64,000 nucleotides of DNA. It comes from Streptomyces sp. NBC_00443. GTDB lineage: Bacteria > Actinomycetota > Actinomycetes > Streptomycetales > Streptomycetaceae. The DNA lies in contig NZ_CP107917.1 in assembly GCF_036014175.1 (NCBI RefSeq), forward strand, positions 2,480,001-2,544,000, written 5' to 3'. The translations under genes were made by a program, and so were the position numbers. Shown piece by piece: positions 41,994 through 52,173 of the stretch; positions within the stretch are counted from its first letter, which is position 1, and each line of letters starts with the position of its first letter. Below the pieces are notes generated by a model. The model did no database searches, was not told where the DNA came from, and saw nothing but the letters and a program-made list of their open reading frames with translations.

Positions 41994-44900
41994 GTGAACA
42001 GGGATCGGTCCGAGTACAACGGCGGGAGCCCTTCCTCGGACGGGGACGATCACGAGGTGGATCTCACCGGCGAGTTCGAAATCGTCTACACACCTCCCGC
42101 CTGGTACGCCCAAAGTACGCAAAGCGGTTCTCCGGCCGGTGGACAGCAGGATTCCGGTCCGCCATCGCCACCACCGCCGACCGGAGCGCCCGTCGGGTCG
42201 CCCACCGGTCCGCCCGGTGCGCCCGCTCCCTACACACCCGGACCGGCGCAGCCACCGGCCCAGGGCATCCCTCAACCGCCCGCGCAGCCGGCCCAGCCCT
42301 CCCAGCCCTCCCAGCAGACTCCGGCTGAGGGCACGCCCAACGCGCACCAGCAGGGCGGCCCGGCCACGGGTGGCTACGGCTTTCCGCAGCAGCAGCCCGC
42401 GCCGGGTGGCCCCGCAGCCGGCGCATACGGCTATCCCCAGCAGACGGGCGCCGCCGCGCCCCCGCAGGGTCAGGGCCAGGACACCTCGGGCGGCTTCGGC
42501 GTACCCCAGCAGGGCCAGGACACCTCGGGCGGCTACGGCGTACCCCAGCAGGGCCAGAGCCAGGACACCTCGGGCGCCTACGGCTTCCCGCAGCAAGGCC
42601 AGGACACCTCCGGCGGATTCGCCGCGCCCCAGCAGGGCCACAGCCAGGACACCTCCGGCGGCTACGGCTTCCCGCAGCAGAGCCAGGACACCTCCGGCGG
42701 ATTCGCCGCGCCCCAGCAGGGCCAGAACCAGGACACCTCCGGCGGCTACGGCTTCCCGCAGCAGAGCCAGGACACCTCCGGCGGATTCGCCGCGCCCCAG
42801 CAGGGCCAGAACCAGGACACCTCCGGCGGCTACGGCTTCCCGCAACAGGGCCAGGACACCTCCGGCGGATTCGGCGTGCCGCAACAGCACACGCCTGCCC
42901 AGCCCCCCGTCGCGCCTCAGCCCCAGGTGCCTGCCCAGCCTCCCGTCGCGCCCCAACAGCACACGCCCGCCCCACCCCCGGCGCCCCCGGCTTCCCCGTG
43001 CTGCGCCCGGTCGACACCGACGCCCAGGGCGGACCGTCCTCGACGGCCACCCCGGCAGCCGGCGTCCCGGCGGCGCCCGCACCCGAACAGCCCGCCCCCG
43101 CACAGCCGGTGGCGGAGCCCGTGGCCGACCCGGAGGCCGAGCTCAACCATGCCGCCGCCGACGCCGAGGCCGCGCGCCTGTTCGGCGATGCCGACGACGA
43201 CGCAGAGGCGAACGAGGACCGAAGCGACGAGGTGGAGTCGGCCGACTCCGCCGGATCCGCGCCCGCCGCGGAGGGCGACGAGCCGGAGCACCACGTCCAG
43301 GCCGACGCCGACTCCCCCGCCCAGGCCGCGCCCCAGAACGAGCCCCCGGCCGCCCCGGCCACCCCGGAAGCGGAGCCGGACGCAGAGGCCGAGGCACAGG
43401 CCGCCGCCCCCGCGCCCACTGCTCCCGCACAGCCGCCCGCCGCCCAGGCACCGCAGCCCCAGGCGCAGCCGACCGGCCAGACCCCCATGCCGCCGCAGGC
43501 CCAGCCCACCGGCCAGGCCCCGGAGCAGCCGCAGGCCCAGCCCCACCCCAACCAGGCGCTCCCGCCGCTGCCCCAGGGCTTCACGCCGGCGCAAGCCGCC
43601 CAGGGAATGCCGCCGCAGGCCGGTCAGCCGGATCAGCAGGCCGCCGCCGCGGCGCAGGCCGCCGGTTACGGCTACCCCCAAGCCCCGGCCGCCCAGCCGC
43701 TCCCGGACCAGGCTGGCCACCCCGGTCAGCCCGGCCACCCCGGTCAGCCTCCGCACCAGCCCCCGGCCCAGGGCTCGTTCGGCCCCGCGCAGCACCAGGC
43801 CCAGCCCGGTTACCCGGCGCAGGGCGGGCAGCCCGCCCCCGCCGATCCGCGGCAGGCGCACCAGACCGGACAGCCCCAGCCCGGACACCCGCAGGCCGCC
43901 GGTTACGGCTACCCGCAGCAGGCCCCGCACACCGGTCAGCCGCAGCCCGCGCAGCCTCAGCCCCAGCCCCAGCCCCAGCCGACGCACCCCCAGGCCGACG
44001 GATACGGCTACCCGCAGCAGCCGCAGCACCCCGGGCAGCCCGGCTACGGCTACCCGCCCCAGGGCGGCGGCTACGGCTACCCTCAGGCAGCCCAGCCCCA
44101 ACAGCCGGCCCCGCAGCAGCCCCCGGCTCAGGGCCAGCAGCCCCCGGCCCAGCCCCAGCAGCAGGCCCCGCAGCAACCGCAGCCCCAACCGCAGCCGCAG
44201 CAGAACCCCGCCGCCTACGGCCAGCCGGGCAACCAGGGCAACCAGGGCTGGAGCGCCCCACCCGGCCCCCAGGCCGGCCCCGGCGCTCCCCAGCAGCAGC
44301 AAGCCGCGCCCGGAACTCCGCTCGGCTACAACGCCGCCGTGGAGCTGTCCTCCGACCGGCTGCTGCGCAACCAGCCCAAGGCGCGCAAGAACAACCAAGG
44401 GCCGTCCCGTTTCAAGCTCGGCGCCAAGAAGGAGCAGGCGGAGCGGGAGCGGAAGCTGGGTCTGATCCGGACGCCGGTGATGTCCTGCTACCGGATCGCG
44501 GTGATCAGCCTCAAGGGCGGCGTCGGCAAGACCACGACGACCATGTCGCTGGGCGCCACCCTCGCCACCGAGCGGCAGGACAAGATCCTGGCGATCGACG
44601 CCAACCCGGACGCCGGCACCCTCGGCCGACGGGTGCGGCGCGAGACGGGCGCGACCATCCGTGACCTGGTGCAGGCGATCCCGCAGCTCAACAGCTACAT
44701 GGACATCCGCCGCTTCACCTCGCAGGCGCCCTCGGGCCTCGAGATCATCGCCAACGACGTGGACCCGGCGGTCTCCACCACCTTCAACGACCAGGACTAC
44801 CGCAGCGCGCTCGACGTGCTGGGGCGGCAGTACCCGATCATCCTCACGGACTCGGGTACCGGTCTGCTTTACAGCGCGATGCGCGGAGTGCTGGACCTGG

Positions 44901-45490
44901 CCGACCAGTTGATCATCATCTCCACGCCCTCGGTGGACGGCGCGAGCAGCGCCTCGACCACGCTCGACTGGCTGTCGGCGAACGGCTTCGCCGACCTCGT
45001 CCAGCGGTCGGTCACCGTGATCTCCGGTGTCCGCGAGACAGGCAAGATGATCAAGGTGGACGACATCGTCGCGCACTTCGAGACCCGCTGCCGCGGTGTC
45101 GTCGTGATCCCCTTCGACGAGCACCTGTCGGCGGGTGCCGAGGTGGACCTCGACATGATGCGCCCCAAGACCCGCGAGGCCTACTTCGACCTCGCCGCGC
45201 TCATCGCCGAGGACATCGCGCGCACGCAGCAGGGCTTCGGCAACCCGAGCATGCAGTACCAGCAGCACCCGCAGCAGGGCGGCTACGCGCCCCAGCAGCA
45301 GCCCCAGCAGCCGTACCCCCAGCAGGGCGGCGCCCCGCAGCCGGGTCAGGGCTGGGGGCAGCCCCCGCAGCAGCAGCCGCAGCAGCAGCCGGGCCAGGGC
45401 TGGCAGCAGCAGGCGCCGCCGCCGCAGGATCCGCAGCAGGGCCAGCAGCCGCAGCAGGGCGCCGTACCGCCCGGCTGGACACAGCAGTAG
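41994..45490 (+). CDS. SCO5717-like MinD/ParA-type ATPase with Gln/Pro repeat region (frameshifted)
   Basis: About 1,165 residues in two frames. The GTG at 41994 has AGGAGG eight bases upstream. The N-terminus ([20 protein letters not shown]) is followed by ~800 residues rich in Gln, Pro, Gly and Tyr. At C5 42975-42979 the frame must move by one base: one extra C gives [20 protein letters not shown]. The C-terminal ATPase has a deviant Walker A ([17 protein letters not shown]), [14 protein letters not shown] and [14 protein letters not shown]. This family is known as SCO5717 growth-regulating ATPases of Streptomyces; ParA/MinD proteins switch between states on membranes or DNA. A last Gln-rich tail ends the protein. 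Confidence 0.8.
42475..42890. repeat. In-frame tandem repeats ([12 protein letters not shown] type)
   Basis: About ten copies of a unit coding for QDTSGG[YF]G[FV]PQQGQ or GGFAAPQQ run head to tail. Longer blocks of ~108 bases, each holding two units, are nearly identical. This makes the length of the ATPase N-terminal region variable by recombination. Confidence 0.85.
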
Positions 45491-45498
45491 CCCGTGCA

Positions 45499-45545
45499 CG
45501 CCGAAGGGCGGCCGGTACCCCTGAGGTACTGGCCGCCCTTCGGCG
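45499..45545. terminator. Long bidirectional hairpin terminator
   Basis: A 21-base stem (45499-45519 with 45525-45545, one mismatch) with a 5-base loop lies exactly between the converging stops of the ATPase gene and ribF. It can serve both strands. Confidence 0.85.
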
Positions 45546-45557
45546 TCGTGGGAGTGA

Positions 45558-46505
45558 CTACTCGGCGGCCGCCACCAGCTCGCGGCAGCGCTTGACGTCC
45601 TCGGCCATCTGCTCCAGCAGGCCCTCCAGCGACTCGAACTTCGCCTGGCCGCGGACGAATGCGAGGAAGTCGACGGCGACGTGCAGGCCGTACAGGTCCA
45701 GGCCGACGCGGTCGATCGCGTACGCCTCCACCGTGCGCTCGGTCCCGTCGAACTGCGGGTTCGTGCCGACGGAGATCGCCGCCGGCATCACCTCGCCCTG
45801 GGCGTGCAGCCAGCCGGCGTAGACGCCGTCGGCGGGGATGGCGGTGTGCGGCAGGGTCTCCACGTTGGCGGTGGGGAAGCCCAGCTCCCGCCCCCGCTGC
45901 GCACCGCGCACGACCACACCCTCCACACGGTGCGGGCGGCCCAGGATCTCGGCGGCGCCCTCGACGTCGCCCTGGGCGACCAGGCGCCGGGTCAGGGTGG
46001 AGGAGAAGGGCTCGCCGCCGCCGGCCTCGCCGGTCACGTACAGGTCGACGACCTCGACCTCGTAGTCGTAGATCTTGCCCTGCTCGGCGAGGAACTCGAC
46101 GTTGCCCGCGGCGCGGTGTCCGAAGCGGAAGTTCGGGCCCTCGACGACCGCCCTGGCGTGCAGCTTGTCCACCAGGACCTTGACGACGAAGTCGGCCGGC
46201 GACAGCTTCGAGAACTCGGTCGTGAAGGGGAGGATCAGCACCGCGTCCACGCCCAGCTCGGCCATGAGGTCGGCGCGGCGGTGGTGCGGCGCGAGCAGGG
46301 GCGGGTGGCTGCCGGGGCGGACGACCTCGCTGGGATGCGGGTCGAAGGTGACGACGACCGCGGGGACGCCGAGCTCACGCGCGCGGTCCACGGCATGCCG
46401 GATGATCAGCTGGTGCCCGCGGTGCACTCCGTCGTAGGAGCCGATGGTGACGACGCTGCGCCCCCAGTCCTGGGGGATGTCCTCCAAGCCACGCCAGCGC
46501 TGCAC
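45558..46505 (-). CDS. ribF: Bifunctional riboflavin kinase/FAD synthetase
   Basis: A 315-residue cytoplasmic enzyme that makes FMN from riboflavin and FAD from FMN. The GTG at 46505 has AAGGAG eight bases upstream. The N-terminal nucleotidyltransferase domain shows VTIGSYDGVHRGHQLII (the HxGH site), VVTFDPHPSEVV and VEGPNFRFGHRAAGN. The C-terminal flavokinase domain has GAQRGRELGFPTANV, GVYAGWL and TVEAYAIDR. Length and domains match the family. Its place next to truB and the translation genes is conserved in actinobacteria. Confidence 0.96.
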   Translation of the reverse strand: MQRWRGLEDIPQDWGRSVVTIGSYDGVHRGHQLIIRHAVDRARELGVPAVVVTFDPHPSEVVRPGSHPPLLAPHHRRADLMAELGVDAVLILPFTTEFSKLSPADFVVKVLVDKLHARAVVEGPNFRFGHRAAGNVEFLAEQGKIYDYEVEVVDLYVTGEAGGGEPFSSTLTRRLVAQGDVEGAAEILGRPHRVEGVVVRGAQRGRELGFPTANVETLPHTAIPADGVYAGWLHAQGEVMPAAISVGTNPQFDGTERTVEAYAIDRVGLDLYGLHVAVDFLAFVRGQAKFESLEGLLEQMAEDVKRCRELVAAAE

Positions 46506-46661
46506 TGTGCCTGCTCCTTGTCGCAAAGTCGTCGAACCCGTGTCCGTCTTCGCTCAAACGGTCTTACGCAGGTCTAAGGGTGCCATGCCGGGCCCTTGTG
46601 GCCCGCATCGGCATGGGTGCTGTGACCGGGTGCACGCGACAACCCCGGGATTCACTGGGAT

Positions 46662-49600
46662 TCATGCGGGGACCCGGACGCCGGCCAGGTTCTCGATCAT
46701 CCGGCGGGTGCTCGGGCCCACCACCGCCGCCCAGTCCTGTGGGGTGTCGGTCAGCCAGGCGGCGACCTGGGCGGCGAAGCCGGGGACGCGGCGGCCCAGG
46801 TCGACCAGGCCGCGGTCGAAGCGGGCCGCGCCGTCCTGGGTGCGGACCAGGAGCATGCCGATGTGGTGGACGAGGTCGCGCAGGCCCTCACCCGGGCGGT
46901 CACCGCCGCGCCGGACGGCGGCGTGCAGGAGAGCGTCGAGGACGGCCGGGGCGTGTTCGTTGGCGAGGAGGAAATCCAGGAGCTCGCGCCGCAGGGACCG
47001 GGAGTCGGGCGTACCGGGAGTGGCGAGCACGGCGGCCAGGGCGACCCGCACTTGTTCCGTGCCGCCGTCCAGCAGGCCGGTGACCAGCGGGAAGAGGACG
47101 GCGCGGGCAGTGGGGCCGTGGTCGAGGCGCCGGTCGACGTACGCGGCCGCGTCCGCGGCGGTCTCGGGGCACCGCTGCACCGCCTCCCGTACGACGGCCG
47201 CGACGCGGCGGGCGAGGCCGGGCGTGGTGACGTCGGCGAGGGTGCGCAGCGCCTCTCCGGCATCGGGTCGGCTCAGCCGCGCCCGGAAGGCTTCGAGGAC
47301 CAGGTCGGGGTGGGTCGGGAGGGCGGCGACCAGGGCGTCCGGCGGGAACTGCGGGTCGGCTGCCACGAAGTGCGCCAGCGCCTGCGGGAGATGGAGGCCA
47401 CGTGTGCGGGGTTCCCGGACGAGGACGGCGAGCGCCCCGCCGTGCAGGGTGCAGTCGTCGGGCCGGGCGAGCAGGGCAAGGGCGGCGTAGCGGAGCAGTT
47501 CCCGGTCGGCCTCGGTGCGCACGTGCGGCGCGACGCGCAGGCCGTACGCCGCCGCCGCGACGCGTCGCGCGGGCCGCTCGTCGTGCGCCCAGCGGTCGAC
47601 GGCCCGGCAGATCGCGGACGGTTCCTCTTCGGCCAGTACGGCGAGGAGTTCGTCGGCCTTGCGGTGCGCGCTGTCGACGAGTGTTTCGGTGAGGTCGTCG
47701 AGGGCTCGGTGGCGGTGCGTGTGCAGCAGGGCCTGCGCGGCGTGGGCGACGGTCGCGTGCGGGGTCGCGGGCAGCGGGCGGTCGTCGTCGAACCAGCGGG
47801 TGAGGTGGGGTTGTACGGCGGCGGGGTCGGCGGCGAGGAGCCGCGCCACCGCGTCCAGGTACCGGGGGTGCCGGGCTTGCCCGGGGTTCAGGTCCTCCTC
47901 GGCGTCGCTCGGCGGGCCGTCGGCGAGGACGAGGCGGCGCAACAGGTCGAGGCGCTCCCCGTCCGGGAGCGGCAGCGCGGTCCAGAAGTCGGGGCCGAAC
48001 TCGGGCGGCGCGACGCTGTCGTGACCGTGCCGGGTGACGATCCGGTCGGTGAGGAGGCGCAGTACGCCCTGGTACGGCATCGCGTCCGGGACGCGCAGCA
48101 GGGTCTCGGTGATGAGCCGGGCGGCCCACCAGCAGTGCCGGTCGGCGTCCAGCGCGTCGGCCAACTCTTCCAGCCGGAGGGCGAGTTGATGGTGACCGTG
48201 GTGCCGTGGGAGCAGCAGGAGGGCCTGGACGACGGGGCCGATGCGGTGGTGCGGTACGGGGAGGGGGTGTGCAGCGTCGGGGTGGATGCGGCTTCGGTGG
48301 ACCAGGGCGTACAGGGCCTCGTCCAGGTCGAGGTGCATGCCCTGGATCCAGTCGGCGACCTCCTCGTGGGCGAAGCGGTAGCCGTTGCCTGCGGGGACGA
48401 GGAGGCCTTCGGTGAGGACGGCGGATGCCCAGCCGGTGGCGCCGCCGAGCCGCGTGGGTGCGGGCCCCCAGGGGAACACCGCCTCGAACGACTCCCGGTC
48501 CAGCTCCCCCTGGCCCGGTCCGAGGCTGCGGCGGGCGGCCTCGTGGACCTGGCCGGAGACCTTGGCCGCGAGGCGGCGGACGGCGGTGCCGCGCAGGCCG
48601 TTCTCTGCGGCGAGGCGGACGGCGATGCGCAGGCACATGAGGTCGAGGTGGGCGGAGAGGACGTCGTCGCGGTCGACCGGGACGACAGGGGCGTCGGTCA
48701 GGGCGGCGCGTACCTCGGAGAAGAGGCGCAGGGTGAGGGGGTGTCGGGCATCGGGTGCGGCGAGGACGCCGTCCGGGACGCCGTAGCCGGCGCGGGCCAG
48801 GTGAGCCTCGTCGGGGGTGAGGTCGTCGAGCCGCACGGAGGGCGGAACCCGCCCGGAGCTCCCGCGCTCCGACCGCTCATCAAAGCCGTACAGCAGCTCC
48901 TGCGGGAACTCGGCGCCCGCTCCTTCCCAGTACTCCGCCCGGCACGCCACCACCAGCCGCGCCCCCGTCTCCCGCAGCCACTCCGCCGTGCCCTCGGTCC
49001 ACTCCGTGAGGCCGTGGGCCAGGACGGGGGGCATCTCCTCCGGACCGTCCAGGAGGAGCAGGAGGGGTCGGCCGGTGGCGCGGGCGAGGCGGGCCAGCCG
49101 TTCGGGGCTCGTGTCTCCCAGAGTGCTGGGGTCGGCGGAGTACTGGCCCGCGACGGGCGCAGATGCCGAGGCTGACCCCGATACCGATACCGATACCGAT
49201 GCCGATGCCGCCACGATGCGCGCTGCCCGGCTCAGTGCTCGCCGCGCTGCGTCGGCCACCGAGGTGTCGTCGTCCCTCAGGTCGGCGCCGCGCAGCCACA
49301 GTGTGGGAGCCGGTTGCGGGCCGCGGCTGCGGCGGGCGGCCAGGGCCGCGAGTTCCGTCGTACGGCCACTGCCGGGACGGCCGACCAGGCCCAGTACGGA
49401 GGCCCGGCTCGCGGCGAAGGCACTGAACTCCCCCGCCGTCGAGGCCCGTTCCACCGGGGCCACCGCCCCCGCTCCCCCGGCGTCGTCCCGGCCCGCATGG
49501 TCCGCGAGGGCCCCGGGCGGACCGTCCTGCCCGACCGAGGTGGCCGTCAGTTCCAGTACGCCCGCCAGGTTGAGGTCGGTCCCGTACACCGGCACCGTCG

Positions 49601-50480
49601 CCGCGTTCTCGGCGAGCAGCTCGGACAGCGGGCCGTCGGACGGGACGCCGGGCTCCCCTGCCCGCGCGCGGCCGAGAGCCTGCGGGAGCAGCGGTACCGC
49701 GAAGACGGCGTCACGGTGGCCGGACTGCAGTGCCGTGCCGAGGACGCCCACGACCGCGCCGGTCCCGGCGTCGAGCACGGGCCCCCCGGCCGCCCCTCCG
49801 CCCAGCCGCAGCGCGTCCCGGCCGGCCGTGCCGATCGCCAACTCCAGGGCGCCGTCGAGGAGATGGAGGCGGTCCGTCGCCGTGTACGTCACCGCCACCG
49901 CACCCAGCACCCGGGCCACCCGCCAGCCGCCGGCCGCGATCCGGACGTACGCACCGGTCTCGACCCGCTCCCGCACGGTCACGGGCAACGGCTCCACGCC
50001 CAGGCCTTCGGTGCGTACGAGGGCCAGGGCCAGGGCCGGCAACAGGGTCACCGCGGTCGCGTCCACCACACAGCTTCGGTCGCCCGCGGCGGCGTACAGG
50101 ACCAGCCCGGGCAGACCGTCGACGACCTCGTGGCTGGTGACGACCGTGCCGTGGTGGTCGGCCACGAACCCGAGGCCGCGGGGCCGGCCCGCCGGGTCGC
50201 AGATGCGGACCAGGGCATCGTCACGAGGACGGGCGCCCGACCCGTCGCCATCCGGGCGTTCGCCGGCGCGGGACGCGCTGCCGTCCGGGCCTCGTGTGCC
50301 GGCGTCCGTCTCGGTCGAGCCGATGCCCGGCAAGTCGTCCGCGGTGCTCCACGGACCCGATGCCTCCCCCAGGTCCCGAACGCCCCGCATGGCATCACGC
50401 GTACCCCACGTGTCTCCCGCCGTCCGCGTCCCCTCCGGCATCCGGCGGTCGCCGCCCGCCCCCGGGCCTCGTCCCGCCAT
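46662..50480 (-). CDS. Trypsin-like pseudoprotease fused to a STAND-like NTPase
   Basis: A 1,272-residue soluble protein (ATG with GGGGAGG eight bases upstream). Residues ~90-280 look like a trypsin/HtrA-type domain: GLGFVADHHGTVVTSHEVV keeps the His, but the Asp position reads ALALALVRT and the Ser motif GxSGGP is GAAGGPVLD, so it should not cleave. Residues ~360-560 hold an NTPase: VLGLVGRPGSGRTTELAAL (Walker A with Arg for Lys) and RPLLLLLDGPEEMPP (Walker B). The rest is ~700 residues of helical HEAT-like repeats. STAND proteins often sense and switch; target unknown. It sits between ribF and truB, not overlapping either. Confidence 0.72.
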   Translation of the reverse strand: MAGRGPGAGGDRRMPEGTRTAGDTWGTRDAMRGVRDLGEASGPWSTADDLPGIGSTETDAGTRGPDGSASRAGERPDGDGSGARPRDDALVRICDPAGRPRGLGFVADHHGTVVTSHEVVDGLPGLVLYAAAGDRSCVVDATAVTLLPALALALVRTEGLGVEPLPVTVRERVETGAYVRIAAGGWRVARVLGAVAVTYTATDRLHLLDGALELAIGTAGRDALRLGGGAAGGPVLDAGTGAVVGVLGTALQSGHRDAVFAVPLLPQALGRARAGEPGVPSDGPLSELLAENAATVPVYGTDLNLAGVLELTATSVGQDGPPGALADHAGRDDAGGAGAVAPVERASTAGEFSAFAASRASVLGLVGRPGSGRTTELAALAARRSRGPQPAPTLWLRGADLRDDDTSVADAARRALSRAARIVAASASVSVSVSGSASASAPVAGQYSADPSTLGDTSPERLARLARATGRPLLLLLDGPEEMPPVLAHGLTEWTEGTAEWLRETGARLVVACRAEYWEGAGAEFPQELLYGFDERSERGSSGRVPPSVRLDDLTPDEAHLARAGYGVPDGVLAAPDARHPLTLRLFSEVRAALTDAPVVPVDRDDVLSAHLDLMCLRIAVRLAAENGLRGTAVRRLAAKVSGQVHEAARRSLGPGQGELDRESFEAVFPWGPAPTRLGGATGWASAVLTEGLLVPAGNGYRFAHEEVADWIQGMHLDLDEALYALVHRSRIHPDAAHPLPVPHHRIGPVVQALLLLPRHHGHHQLALRLEELADALDADRHCWWAARLITETLLRVPDAMPYQGVLRLLTDRIVTRHGHDSVAPPEFGPDFWTALPLPDGERLDLLRRLVLADGPPSDAEEDLNPGQARHPRYLDAVARLLAADPAAVQPHLTRWFDDDRPLPATPHATVAHAAQALLHTHRHRALDDLTETLVDSAHRKADELLAVLAEEEPSAICRAVDRWAHDERPARRVAAAAYGLRVAPHVRTEADRELLRYAALALLARPDDCTLHGGALAVLVREPRTRGLHLPQALAHFVAADPQFPPDALVAALPTHPDLVLEAFRARLSRPDAGEALRTLADVTTPGLARRVAAVVREAVQRCPETAADAAAYVDRRLDHGPTARAVLFPLVTGLLDGGTEQVRVALAAVLATPGTPDSRSLRRELLDFLLANEHAPAVLDALLHAAVRRGGDRPGEGLRDLVHHIGMLLVRTQDGAARFDRGLVDLGRRVPGFAAQVAAWLTDTPQDWAAVVGPSTRRMIENLAGVRVPA

Positions 50481-50766
50481 CGTCGAACCTCCCCGCCGAG
50501 CGTCCACACGCCCATACGCCCACGCCCTGTTCTTTCGACGGTAGGCGTGAAGTGATCAGCGGGAAAGATCGCTCGGCGAACGCGCCCCCTTCCGCTCCCT
50601 CGGTTCACTCCGAGCGCCTGCACGGACGGGTGAACAGGCGGGGGTCGTTGGATACACCCTAGGGGTGGGGGAACCGAGGGGGACCGTGGAGCGGCGGGCA
50701 GAGGACTACCCCGTGACCGCCGCTCCACGGGCAGACACCGGCCGGCGGCGCCCTTGAGCCCGGCGC

Positions 50767-51672
50767 CTAGCCGAAGACTGCCAGGCTCTTGGCCTTGCCC
50801 TTGTGCTGCTCCACGAGCGCGAGGAGACGGCCCTCGGGGGCGAAGACGGCCACGGGGCCGGCGCCCGCGTACTCGTCGGGCATGTCGAGGCGGACCCCGT
50901 TCGTCAGCAGCCCGGCGCGGCGGGCGTCGACCTCCCAGCGCGGGAACGCCGCCCTGGCGGCCTCGGCGATCGGCATCACCGTCAGCTCCTGCTGCAGCTG
51001 CTCCAGCGTCTTGGCGGCGTCCAGCTTGTACGGGCCGACGCGGGTGCGGCGCAGCGCCGTGAGGTGGCCGCCGACGCCCAGGTCGGCGCCGAGGTCGCGG
51101 GCCAGGGCGCGGATGTAGGTGCCGGAGGAGCAGACCACCGACACGACCAGGTCGAGCACGGCGGTGCCGTCGTCGGCGACCGCTTCCCGGACGTCGTACA
51201 CCGAGAAGGACGAGACGGTGACCGGCCGCGCCGGGATCTCGAAGTCCTCGCCGTCACGCGCCCGCTTGTAGGACCGTACGCCGTTGATCTTGATGGCGCT
51301 GACCTTGGAGGGGACCTGCATGATGTCGCCGGTCAGCTTGGCGATCCCGGCGTCCATGGCCTCGCGGGTGACCTTCGAGGCGTCGGCCGACGCCGTGATG
51401 TCGCCCTCGGCGTCGTCGGTGATCGTGGTCTGGCCGAGACGGACGGTGCCGAGGTACTCCTTCTCGGTCAGGGCCAGATGACCGAGCAGCTTGGTCGCCT
51501 TCTCGACGCCGAGGACGAGGACGCCCGTCGCCATGGGGTCGAGGGTGCCGGCGTGCCCGACGCGTCGGGTGCGGGCGATGCCGCGCATCTTGGCGACCAC
51601 GTCGTGCGAAGTGAAGCCCGACGGCTTGTCGACGATGACAAGGCCGTCGGGCGTGGTGTGCTTCTGCGTCAT
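50767..51672 (-). CDS. truB: tRNA pseudouridine-55 synthase
   Basis: A 301-residue cytoplasmic enzyme that converts U55 in the T-loop of tRNAs to pseudouridine. It shows VIVDKPSGFTSHDVV, the catalytic Asp (D45) in VGHAGTLDPMATGVL and the family segments EKEYLGTVRLG, VSAIKINGVRSYKRAR and CSSGTYIRALARDLG. Length is normal. Its ATG overlaps the stop of rbfA by four bases, so translation is coupled. Confidence 0.97.
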   Translation of the reverse strand: MTQKHTTPDGLVIVDKPSGFTSHDVVAKMRGIARTRRVGHAGTLDPMATGVLVLGVEKATKLLGHLALTEKEYLGTVRLGQTTITDDAEGDITASADASKVTREAMDAGIAKLTGDIMQVPSKVSAIKINGVRSYKRARDGEDFEIPARPVTVSSFSVYDVREAVADDGTAVLDLVVSVVCSSGTYIRALARDLGADLGVGGHLTALRRTRVGPYKLDAAKTLEQLQQELTVMPIAEAARAAFPRWEVDARRAGLLTNGVRLDMPDEYAGAGPVAVFAPEGRLLALVEQHKGKAKSLAVFG

Positions 51673-52124
51673 TCCGCGGTGTCGCCGTCCGTCTCGTCCT
51701 CGGAGTCCGGCTTGCGGTACGGGTCCGCCTCACCGGCGTACTTGGCGCCCGCGGACACCTCGCGCACCTTCTCGTCGGACTGCCGGGCCTTGTCGAGGAG
51801 GTCCTCGATGGTCTTGGCGGTGTCCGGGAGGGCGTCGGCGACGAAGGTGAGGGTCGGCGTGAACTTCACGCCCGCAGCCGCCCCGACGGCCGAGCGGAGC
51901 ACGCCCTTGGCGCTCTCCAGTCCGGCGGCCGCGGCCGTCCGCTCCTCGTCGTCCCCGTACACCGTGTAGAAGACGGTCGCCTCCCGCAGGTCACCCGTGA
52001 CGCGGGTGTCCGTGATGGTGACGTGCGAGCCGAGCCGCGGGTCCTTGATCCCGCGCTGCAGCTTCTGGGCCACCACCTCTCGGATGAGGTCCGCCAGCTT
52101 CTTCGCCCGCGCGTTGTCGGCCAC
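51669..52124 (-). CDS. rbfA: Ribosome-binding factor A
   Basis: A 151-residue protein that binds the 30S subunit and helps 16S rRNA 5' end maturation. The GTG at 52124 has GGGAG upstream. It shows ADNARAKKLADLIREVVAQK, GIKDPRLGSHVTITDTRVTG and the KH-like core AVGAAAGVKFTPTLTFVAD. The C-terminal tail is acidic. It overlaps truB and lies 49 bases after the ylxP gene. Confidence 0.96.
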   Translation of the reverse strand: MADNARAKKLADLIREVVAQKLQRGIKDPRLGSHVTITDTRVTGDLREATVFYTVYGDDEERTAAAAGLESAKGVLRSAVGAAAGVKFTPTLTFVADALPDTAKTIEDLLDKARQSDEKVREVSAGAKYAGEADPYRKPDSEDETDGDTAE

Positions 52125-52173
52125 TGGTCCGTCTCCCGTTCTTTCTTCTTCTACGTTCTTTGGCTGATGGTCG

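Noticed and set aside
42917..45499. Long minus-strand frame across the SCO5717-like gene
   Set aside because: Leu/Arg/Gly-rich antisense of Gln/Pro codons; the + strand has the Walker motif and ribosome binding site.
46863..49175. Long open frame on + across the NTPase gene
   Set aside because: Antisense frame in high-GC DNA; the minus frame has clear motifs and a good ribosome binding site.
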